From OFTM382 sp964448185 (GTDB lineage: Bacteria; Planctomycetota; Phycisphaerae; Phycisphaerales; UBA1924): a DNA stretch of 12,451 nucleotides. Positions 6,634 to 12,451 of this stretch are shown in pieces (position 1 is the first letter of the stretch; the number at the start of each line of letters is the position of its first letter). The DNA lies in assembly GCA_964448185.1 (NCBI GenBank), contig CAYUVO010000075.1:1-12451 (forward strand), in the 5' to 3' direction. Both the position numbers and the translations under genes were made by a program. The notes beneath the pieces were generated by a model that had not been told where the DNA came from, searched no databases, and was given only the letters and a program-made list of their open reading frames with translations.

Positions 6634-7499
6634 CCAACCGCCTGCCCATTCTCAAGACGTACAAGCTCGCCATCGGCGGCAAGTTCCCCCGCACCGAGAG
6701 CGGCCGATCCATTGCCATCAAAGACGCCAATGGCGAGGTGATCGCGCACACCTGCCGAGCGAGCCGAAAGGATCTGCGCAACGCGGTCGAAGCGGCGGCG
6801 AGCGCCCAGCCCAAGTGGGCGGGTGCCAATGCGTACCTGCGTGGTCAGATCATGTACCGCATGGCCGAGATGCTCGAAGGCAAACGCGACGAGCTCGCAG
6901 CCGCCATCGCGCGTATGGGCACAACATCGCTCGAAGATGCAACTCGCGAAGTAGACCGCAGCACGGATCGGCTCGTGGCGTTCGCGGGCTGGACGGATAA
7001 GTATGCCCAGGTGCTCGGCAGCCACAACCCGGTCAGCGGGCCTTATTATAACTTCTCGATCCCCGAACCCACCGGCATCGTCGGCGTGCTCGCGCCCGAT
7101 GAACCTTCGTTATTCGGGTTGATCTCACTTGTTGCGCCGGTAATCTGCAGCGGCAACGCAGCGATCGTCCTCGCGTCGACCACCAACCCGATCCCGGCGT
7201 GCGTGCTCGCCGAGGCGTTGGCAACCAGCGATCTGCCCGGCGGGGTGTTCAACCTGCTCACCGGGTTGCGCGATGAGTTGGTCGAACAGTTTGCTGCACA
7301 CCGCGAGATCAACGGCATCTCGGCAGCGGGCGTCAGCGATGAACACCGCACCATGCTCGAAGCGGGTGCTGCTGAGAACCTCAAACGGGTGCGGGTGCAA
7401 TCAGCTTCGTCGTTCGAGGATGACGCGGTGTTTGAGAGTCCGTGGGCGATCGAGCCGTTCGTTGAGACCAAGACAATCTGGCACCCCGCGATGGCGTGA
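6630..7499 (+). CDS. Half-length aldehyde dehydrogenase homologue lacking catalytic residues
   Basis: A 289-aa protein matching only the N-terminal cofactor-binding part of ALDH: YKLAIGGKFPRTESGR (11-26), the helical AVEAAASAQPKWAG region (52-65) and EPTGIVGVLAP...SGNAAIVLAS (146-183). The PWNFP Asn is replaced (APDEPS), the VLKPAE Lys is gone (VLASTT), there is no FTGSTxVG, and the catalytic Glu and Cys and the whole C-terminal catalytic domain are absent. The end FVETKTIWHP (277-286) appears to be a genuine terminus: I recall similar short ALDH-like proteins next to deoC and a full ALDH in other bacteria, so this is probably a conserved subfamily rather than a truncation. AAGGAG (6617-6622) lies 7 nt before ATG 6630, which overlaps the stop of the upstream gene. 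A role as partner or regulatory subunit of the full-length enzyme is inference. Confidence 0.85.
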   Translation: MTNRLPILKTYKLAIGGKFPRTESGRSIAIKDANGEVIAHTCRASRKDLRNAVEAAASAQPKWAGANAYLRGQIMYRMAEMLEGKRDELAAAIARMGTTSLEDATREVDRSTDRLVAFAGWTDKYAQVLGSHNPVSGPYYNFSIPEPTGIVGVLAPDEPSLFGLISLVAPVICSGNAAIVLASTTNPIPACVLAEALATSDLPGGVFNLLTGLRDELVEQFAAHREINGISAAGVSDEHRTMLEAGAAENLKRVRVQSASSFEDDAVFESPWAIEPFVETKTIWHPAMA

Positions 7500-7531
7500 G
7501 CAGCAACGCCCGCCCCCTCTTGGTGAGTACT

Positions 7532-7540
7532 TGTTAGTCT
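7532..7540 (+). promoter_or_regulatory. Candidate extended -10 promoter for first FG-GAP gene
   Basis: TGT followed by TAGTCT (7535-7540) forms an extended -10 type element, 41 nt before ATG 7582. No good -35 hexamer is present. Confidence 0.35.
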
Positions 7541-7581
7541 GATGCTCCACGAACCCCAAGGCCCCCCCCAAGGAGCTCGCG

Positions 7582-8248
7582 ATGAACAAGACGTGTACGA
7601 TGATCGCCCTGTGTGTTGCCGCTGTTGCCACTCTCGCCGCCGCTACCAGCGGGCAATTGATCGAAGACTTCAAGCTCTTGGCAGATGACGGGGCTGAGGA
7701 TGATTTGTTCGGCGTGAGCGTCTCTATCAGCGGGGACACGGCTGTCATCGGGGCGATCTTTGACGACGACAACGGGATCGACTCCGGGCTCGGCGTATGT
7801 GTTCGACGCAGCGACGGGTGTTCAGATGGCCAAGCTTTTACCAAGTGACGGCGCTGCGGATGACACCTTTGGCAGTTCCGTTTCCATCAGCGGCGACACC
7901 GCGATCATCGGAGCAGTGCTTGATAACGACAACGGCACCGAATCGGGCTCGGCGTATATGTTTACTCGAAGCGGAGATATATGGTCCCAACAAGCCAAGC
8001 TGCTGCCCACCGACGGAGCGGCGAGTGATTACTTCGGCGATTGTGTCTCCATCAACGGCGACACCGCTGTCATCGGGGCTCCAGGTGGCTTTGGCAGCGG
8101 CGTTCAGCCGGGTGCCGCGTACCTCTTTACCGTGCCCTTGCCCTGCCCGGGTGATATCGCAAACGAACTCGGTGAACTCAACCCCGACGGCATGGTCAGC
8201 TTCGGTGACTTCCTTGCGCTGCTCGGCCTCGTCGGGCCGTGTCCGTAA
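7582..8248 (+). pseudogene. Secreted FG-GAP repeat/dockerin-like protein with one-base frameshift
   Basis: Read as is, ATG 7582 gives an 88-aa product ending at 7848. Dropping one G from the run at 7786-7788 restores a 221-codon protein ending at 8248: the paralogue encodes ...DSGSAYLFD, here the frame slips inside GACTCCGGGCTCGGCG. The restored protein has a signal peptide (MNKTCTMIALCVAAVATLAA), three FG-GAP-like blades (each with KLL..DGA...FG.SVSISGDTAVIGA and SGSAYVF) and one GC-type dockerin-like module starting at CPGDIANELG. It would be exported; the function of such FG-GAP proteins is unknown (binding or scaffold role inferred). AAGGAG (7570-7575) lies 6 nt before the ATG, preceded by an eight-C run (7562-7569). 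It could be a true pseudogene, a sequencing error, or recoding; the sequence alone cannot decide. Confidence 0.75.
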
Positions 8249-8398
8249 CAGGCCGTGCCCGTAATTGCCCGTAACGGGGGCCGTGCCCATCGCCAAGCGT
8301 GCTCGCAGCGAAGGTGGCTGGAGACGTTGATCGGCTCGGTGCGCGCGTGAGTTGAGCGGGCCTCGAAGAGAGCTCAAAGATAATCGTGAATCAATGCT
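8249..8398. other. Intergenic stretch before the CATATG array
   Basis: No gene. It begins with several near-copies of the end of the dockerin coding sequence (CCGTAA or CCCGTAA repeated within 8236-8275), probably small duplications of the stop region. No convincing terminator is seen. Base composition becomes AT-rich towards 8380. Confidence 0.4.
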
Positions 8399-8587
8399 TT
8401 TTTGCTCTTGATCCATATGATTTTACTCTGAAGTCATATGACTTTGCTCTGGAATCATATGGATGTGCTCTGCATTCATATGACTTTGCTCTGCGCACAT
8501 ATGACTTTGCCCTTGATGCATATGGGTGTGCTCTGAATTCATATGGAACAGCCGTTGATTCATATGAAGATGCTCTGGTTCCATATG
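8399..8587. repeat. Array of nine 21-bp units with perfectly conserved CATATG palindrome
   Basis: CATATG occurs at 8414, 8435, 8456, 8477, 8498, 8519, 8540, 8561 and 8582: nine perfect copies with period exactly 21 bp, two turns of B-DNA. Each unit is 15 variable bases plus CATATG. Inside the 15 bases a TGCTCT-like block lies 5 bp before the palindrome (column 7 C and column 10 T are 9/9; columns 5, 6 and 9 are 8/9), while columns 1-4 and 12-15 drift. A weak tenth unit may follow in register (CATGCG at 8603-8608). The array is AT-richer than its surroundings. Because 21 is a multiple of 3, several frames on both strands stay open through it. It ends 21 bp before the -35 box of the next gene. 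A phased protein-binding array is the favoured reading; its function is unknown. Confidence 0.97.
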
Positions 8588-8608
8588 CCGCGGCCGTCGT
8601 GGCATGCG

Positions 8609-8637
8609 TTGCGGGTATGGCTTGTGTCTGGTAGGAT
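8609..8637 (+). promoter_or_regulatory. Promoter of intact FG-GAP gene
   Basis: TTGCGG (8609-8614) and TAGGAT (8632-8637) are separated by exactly 17 nt, and TG at 8629-8630 makes an extended -10. Transcription would start near 8644, giving a short leader holding a nine-C run (8650-8658) and the ribosome binding site. The CATATG array lies directly upstream. Confidence 0.6.
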
Positions 8638-8670
8638 GCGACCGACCAGCCCCCCCCCAAGGAGCCCGCG

Positions 8671-9933
8671 ATGAACAAGACGTGTGCGACGATCGCTCTG
8701 TGTGTTGCGGCTGTTGCCACCACCGCCAGCGGGCAAGTGCTCTACGAGGACACCAAACTGCTGCCGAGCGATGGGGCGGGGTTTGATGAGTTCGGCGGGT
8801 CTATCGCCATCGACAACGGCGTCATCGCCGTTGGGGCGAGTGGAAACGACGGCAAAGTCACTGGTTCGGTGTATCTCTTTGATGCCTCCACCGGCGGCCA
8901 GCTCTTCAAACTTCACGCGAACGACGGTGCGGAGTATGACCTCTTCGGGCACTCCATCGCTCTCGACAACGGCGTCGTCGCAATAGGGGCGAGGGGCGAC
9001 CACGACGACTTTCTCGACCCGTTCACTGGTTCTGCGTATCTCTTTGATGCGTCTACCGGTGCGCAGCTGTTCAAGCTCGCCGCGAGCGACGGAGAGCAGG
9101 GCGATGAGTTCGGCGTCAGCATTGCCATCGGTGACGGCGTCGTAGCCGTAGGGGTGCCTGGTGACGACGACAACGGTCGCGACTCTGGTTCGGTGTATGT
9201 CTTTGAGGTGTCCACCGGTGCGTACCTATTCAAGCTCTTAGCGAGCGACAGGGTGGAGTCTGACCGTTTCGGCGTTTCCGTCGCCATCGACAACGGGGTC
9301 GTCGCCGTAGGGGCATTTGGTAACTATGACGACATCACCGCCACTGGTTCTGCGTATCTCTTTGATGCATCCACCGGTGCGCAGCTGTTCAAGCTCGTCG
9401 CGAGCGACGGAGCGGGCAGAGATTCCTTCGGCAACTCCATCGCTCTCGCCAACGGCGTCGTCGCTGTAGGGGCGGTAGCAAACGACGACAACGGCATCGA
9501 CTCTGGTTCGGCGTATCTCTTTGATGCGTCTACCGGCAAGCAGCTCGCCAAGCTCCTGCCGAGCGATGGAGCGGAGGATGATTGGTTCGGCGGCTCTATC
9601 GCCATCGATAACGGTGTCGCTGTCGTATCGGCGATTGGTGACGACGACAACGGTGACCGTTCTGGCTCGGCGTATGTGTTCGATGTCACCACGCTGCCCT
9701 GCCCGGGTGATATCGCAAACGAACTCGGTGAACTTAACCCCGACGGCACGGTTTCCTTCGGCGACTTCATGGCGATGCTCACTCTCGTCGGGCCTTGCCC
9801 GGGGATGACTCCCGGCTGCGATGGTGATATCGCGGACAACTTCGGCACGCCCGCCCCCCCCGGCGGCCCCGACGGCATGGTCGGCTTCGGCGACTTCCTC
9901 GCGCTGCTCGGCCTCGTCGGGCCTTGCCCGTAA
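8671..9933 (+). CDS. Secreted FG-GAP repeat protein with two C-terminal dockerin-like modules
   Basis: A 420-aa exported protein. The signal peptide is MNKTCATIALCVAAVATTAS (cleavage near SGQ, residues 20-22). Residues 29-340 hold six tandem FG-GAP-like repeats starting at K29, K80, K135, K188, K241 and K294 (spacing 51-55 aa). Each has SDGA...FG.SIAIDNGVVAVGA, an acidic DDDNG loop of Ca-binding type, and SGSAYLFDASTG; together they probably build a beta-propeller. Residues 343-420 carry two GC-type dockerin-like modules (CPGDIANELG... and CDGDIADNFG...), the second after a Pro/Gly linker encoded across an eight-C run (9854-9861). AAGGAG (8659-8664) is 6 nt before ATG 8671. Signal region, leader and dockerin are near-identical to the broken gene upstream, so the two are tandem paralogues. 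Surface display or docking is inferred from the tail; ligand unknown. Confidence 0.88.
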   Translation: MNKTCATIALCVAAVATTASGQVLYEDTKLLPSDGAGFDEFGGSIAIDNGVIAVGASGNDGKVTGSVYLFDASTGGQLFKLHANDGAEYDLFGHSIALDNGVVAIGARGDHDDFLDPFTGSAYLFDASTGAQLFKLAASDGEQGDEFGVSIAIGDGVVAVGVPGDDDNGRDSGSVYVFEVSTGAYLFKLLASDRVESDRFGVSVAIDNGVVAVGAFGNYDDITATGSAYLFDASTGAQLFKLVASDGAGRDSFGNSIALANGVVAVGAVANDDNGIDSGSAYLFDASTGKQLAKLLPSDGAEDDWFGGSIAIDNGVAVVSAIGDDDNGDRSGSAYVFDVTTLPCPGDIANELGELNPDGTVSFGDFMAMLTLVGPCPGMTPGCDGDIADNFGTPAPPGGPDGMVGFGDFLALLGLVGPCP

Positions 9934-9966
9934 ACCGAACGTCACTCTCTAGAATGCATCACTTCG

Positions 9967-9997
9967 ACGCCCCGGTCATGGCTGGCCAGGGCGTTTT
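9967..9997 (+). terminator. Probable rho-independent terminator after FG-GAP gene
   Basis: ACGCCC (9967-9972) pairs with GGGCGT (9989-9994), followed by TTTTCTC. The stem is six base pairs with a long loop, so it is moderate in strength. It lies 33 nt after the stop codon. Confidence 0.55.
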
Positions 9998-10185
9998 CTC
10001 GTCGATGAGCCCAAGCAGGCACCACCGCAGCGGCCGATCAGGGCGGTGCTAGGGAGAAACATGGAACTTGTGCCATGAGAAGACCGAATGGACAGTACCC
10101 TGACGCGGTGGCAGTTCTCGCCGCCACGTTGCGGTGTTCTCAGATATCGGACCCATCGGACCACCCACAGGACCAAGGAGAAAGA
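9998..10185. other. Intergenic region upstream of the protease gene
   Basis: No gene is visible. A possible -10 box TACCCT (10096-10101) and a six-pair hairpin GGTGGC/GCCGCC (10107-10125, seven-base loop) lie in the presumed leader; neither is strong. The region ends with the AAGGAG ribosome binding site (10175-10180) of the protease gene. Confidence 0.35.
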
Positions 10186-12451
10186 ATGTCTATTCGTACT
10201 ACTGCGCTCGCGCTTGCAATGCTCGCGGGGCTCTGTCAGCCGGTCGATGTTTCAGCGGCCCAAGCTGTTGTTTCAGCAGCCCAGGCCGACGAGCAACTCT
10301 ACGTTGCAACGCCCGGCGTCCTTGAGTTCACGGGCCAGATGATCGTGCGCCCGAGGCAGGATCTCTACGCCGTCACCAACCCGAGGCCCGATGCTTCGCC
10401 CGAGAGATCGTGGGTACCCGTTGCAGGCCAGAAGGCCGCGGCAGTGGAATCCGCTGACCCTGCCCGAGCGCGAATCATCGATCAGGTCATCGAGCACTTT
10501 GGCGAAGTCGACGAGTACATCGTTCAGGTGCCCGCTGGCCATACCGAGAACACGTACGCGCAGGTGTTGATGGCAACAGGGGACTACGAGTACGTCACGC
10601 CCAACTGGTTGTGCTACACGACGGAAACCGTGCCGAACGATCCGAATTTCGGTGACTCCTGGCAGCACATCAACGTCGAGTCGGCTAGGGCGTGGGACAT
10701 CTTCACCGGCAACTCGTCAACGATCATCGCTATCGCCGACACCGGGGCGGACCTCAATCACCCTGACCTAGCCCCGCGTTGGGTTTCGGGCTTCAACTCA
10801 CAACAGAACCTGGCGCAGGTCAACGGCGGCAACGTAGAAGACGATCATGGGCACGGCACATTCGTTGCGGGCTGCGCTGCGGCCACCGGCAACAACGGCA
10901 CGCAGGTCGTCGGCATGGGCTGGAACTTCAGCGTCATGCCGATCCGCGTCACGCCTCCCGGTGCCGGAGGTTCATCCTCCTCGGCGGATCTCGACCAAGC
11001 GGCCCGATGGGCTGCGGACAACGGCGCGACCGTCGTCAACACGTCTTTCTCGGGTGTCGACGGCGCCAACGTGCAGACCACCGGGGCCTACTGCAAGGCA
11101 AGGGGCACCCTCTCGTTCCGCTCCGCCGGTAACGACAACCGCAACCTCAGCGGCTTCGATCACGCCGACGTGGTCGTCGTCGGGGCGAGCACACAGTCCG
11201 ACACCAAGGCGAGCTTTAGCGCCTTCGGACTCGGTGTTGATCTCACCGGCCCCGGGGTAGGGGTACGTTCCACCACCAATGGGGGCGGCCAAGGCACCTC
11301 CAGCGGCACGAGCTTCTCATCCCCGATCGCAGCGGGCATCGGTGCCATGATCGCAGCGTCCAACCCGACTCTCGATATCGATGACGTCGAGCAAATCCTC
11401 TTCGATACATGCGACGACATCGGCGTTCCCGGCGAGGACAACACCTTCGGCCACGGCCGGGTCAACCTGTTCCAGGCCATGCTCGCCGCAGCCAACCCGA
11501 TCGACATCACGTTCACGCCGCTCGCCGGGATCCCCGACGAACTCGTTCCCGCAACCGCCACCATCTTCGATGTCATGATCGAGATCGAAAACGACACCAT
11601 GATCGGTACCCCTAGGCTCGTGTACCAAGAGAACGGCGGCTCCATGACGCCTGTAGTCATGACCGATCAGGGCGGCGACGTCTGGCGGGCCACGCTGCCC
11701 GCGTTTGACTGCGGCGGTGACCCTAATTTCTTCCTGCTGGTCGATCTGACAACGCTGGGCGCAGTGAACTTCCCGAGCACCGGAGCGTTTGAAGCTGTGG
11801 TTGGCACCGTTGATATCACGTTCACGGATACGTCCGAGGTCGATACTGGCTGGGTCGTAAGCGGCATCACGGCGGGGACCGCCGGCGGCTGGGCGCGAGG
11901 CTTGCCGCAGGGCTTTGGCCGAGGCGACCCCAGTGTTGATGCTGCCGATGCGGGCCAGCAGGCGTGGCTCACGGGCATCGTGTCAGGCGTCGACAACACC
12001 GACGTGGATAACGGCACCACCACGATCACCAGCGAAAGCTTCGAGGCTGGTGCTGGCTCGACTATCAGTTATTCCTACTGGCTCAACGATGTGACAAACG
12101 GCGCACTCCAGGGCGGCGACGCGCTGACCATCGAGGTATCGAGCAACGACGGAGCCAGCTACTCAACGGCGCGTACCTACACCACGGCGTTCGGATCGTG
12201 GCGTGCAGACGAGCTCGTCGAGGGCACCGACTTTGCAGCCTCATCGGCGGTCCGCCTCCGCGTATCTGCAAGTGACCTTGGCACCCAGAACGTTGTCGAA
12301 GCCGGCATCGACAACATCGCGGTGACGTCCGTCATCTGCACGAACCCGGGTTCATGCCCGGGTGATATCGCCGACGACTTCGGTACGCTGGGTGCTGACG
12401 GCATGGTGGGCTTCGGCGATTTCTTAGCCTTGCTTGGTTTGGTTGGGCCTT
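10186..12451 (+). CDS. Secreted subtilisin-family (S8) serine protease with dockerin-like tail, 3' end outside window
   Basis: The open frame runs 755 codons to the window edge without a stop. Start ATG 10186 has AAGGAG (10175-10180) five nt upstream. Domains in order: signal peptide (about 1-24, MSIRTTALALAMLAGLC...); an N-terminal prodomain (about 38-145, with FTGQMIVRP and YVTPNW, fervidolysin-type); S8 catalytic domain (about 150-435) with triad D185 (IADTGAD), H223 (HGHGTFVAG) and S376 (GTSFSSP) and oxyanion-hole N316 (SAGND). Then come an Ig-like beta domain (about 437-525), a beta-sandwich like those on many planctomycete exported proteases (about 540-718), and a GC-type dockerin-like module beginning at C724. 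Likely role: extracellular or surface protein degradation after self-processing. The dockerin-like module may continue into a second copy beyond the window. It forms its own transcription unit after the terminator at 9967-9997. Confidence 0.92.
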   Translation, partial: MSIRTTALALAMLAGLCQPVDVSAAQAVVSAAQADEQLYVATPGVLEFTGQMIVRPRQDLYAVTNPRPDASPERSWVPVAGQKAAAVESADPARARIIDQVIEHFGEVDEYIVQVPAGHTENTYAQVLMATGDYEYVTPNWLCYTTETVPNDPNFGDSWQHINVESARAWDIFTGNSSTIIAIADTGADLNHPDLAPRWVSGFNSQQNLAQVNGGNVEDDHGHGTFVAGCAAATGNNGTQVVGMGWNFSVMPIRVTPPGAGGSSSSADLDQAARWAADNGATVVNTSFSGVDGANVQTTGAYCKARGTLSFRSAGNDNRNLSGFDHADVVVVGASTQSDTKASFSAFGLGVDLTGPGVGVRSTTNGGGQGTSSGTSFSSPIAAGIGAMIAASNPTLDIDDVEQILFDTCDDIGVPGEDNTFGHGRVNLFQAMLAAANPIDITFTPLAGIPDELVPATATIFDVMIEIENDTMIGTPRLVYQENGGSMTPVVMTDQGGDVWRATLPAFDCGGDPNFFLLVDLTTLGAVNFPSTGAFEAVVGTVDITFTDTSEVDTGWVVSGITAGTAGGWARGLPQGFGRGDPSVDAADAGQQAWLTGIVSGVDNTDVDNGTTTITSESFEAGAGSTISYSYWLNDVTNGALQGGDALTIEVSSNDGASYSTARTYTTAFGSWRADELVEGTDFAASSAVRLRVSASDLGTQNVVEAGIDNIAVTSVICTNPGSCPGDIADDFGTLGADGMVGFGDFLALLGLVGP

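Noticed and set aside
5819..7000. + strand 393-codon Arg/Ser-rich frame inside the ALDH genes
   Set aside because: Out-of-frame translation of two recognised ALDH-family genes; composition typical of a shadow frame.
8260..8280. Hairpin CCCG-TAA-CGGG as terminator of the first FG-GAP gene
   Set aside because: Only four base pairs and no following T run.
8399..8587. CRISPR array
   Set aside because: The unit is only 21 bp, the conserved parts are 6 bp blocks, and the intervening bases are related to each other rather than unique spacers of 30 bp or so. No cas gene is nearby.
8386..8634. 82-codon frame with SYDFAL heptads as a gene
   Set aside because: The frame is open because the repeat period is 21 nt with no stop; frames on the opposite strand are open too. 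No ribosome binding site is visible, and conservation follows the CATATG bases rather than the amino acids. Kept only as an alternative reading of the array.
9950..9955. TAGAAT as a -10 box for a small RNA
   Set aside because: No -35 box at proper spacing, and the predicted start would fall almost on the terminator stem.

Overview
The window looks like chromosomal DNA of a planctomycete, most likely class Phycisphaerae. It is GC-rich. Three secreted proteins end in a short C-terminal module with the pattern CPGDIA...DGxVxFGDFLALL...VGPCP, which resembles the so-called GC-type dockerin of Phycisphaerales proteomes. It also carries heptose/LPS genes, and genes are started in two ways: some by strong AAGGAG ribosome binding sites, others apparently leaderless. 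The taxonomic call is an inference from protein style, not from a marker gene. All recognised genes lie on the + strand.

Layout: (1) 194-889, a PAS-LuxR type regulator. (2) 953-2676, a two-gene unit, gmhB-like phosphatase plus waaF-like heptosyltransferase, overlapping by 4 nt and acting in ADP-heptose/LPS inner-core synthesis. (3) 2673-2873, promoter, tRNA-Ala(GGC) and terminator, followed by a small uncharacterised gene (3015-3386). That gene lies between the tRNA 3' end and a second, degenerate copy of the tRNA 3' end at 3419-3437, so it may be a tiny tRNA-targeted insertion. (4) 3467-7499, nucleobase and deoxynucleoside catabolism: a yeast-type cytosine deaminase, then deoC, a full-length aldehyde dehydrogenase and a half-length aldehyde dehydrogenase homologue lacking the catalytic residues. 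DeoC yields acetaldehyde, which the full-length enzyme can oxidise. (5) 7582-9933, two paralogous secreted FG-GAP-repeat/dockerin proteins; the first is broken by a one-base frameshift, the second is intact. (6) 10186 to the window end, a secreted subtilisin-family (S8) protease with prodomain, beta-rich domains and a dockerin-like tail, cut by the window edge.

The strongest unexplained signal is between the two FG-GAP genes: nine perfect CATATG palindromes spaced exactly 21 bp apart (8414-8587). Each is preceded at fixed distance by a TGCTCT-like half motif, and the array ends about 20 bp upstream of a good promoter for the intact FG-GAP gene. Bases of the hexamer stay fixed where codon choice would leave them free, so the constraint looks like one on DNA, as in a helically phased protein-binding array. 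A second signal is a TANNNT hexamer exactly 6 nt upstream of the ATG of three genes that lack a clear Shine-Dalgarno sequence (gmhB, cytosine deaminase, deoC), which fits leaderless transcripts.
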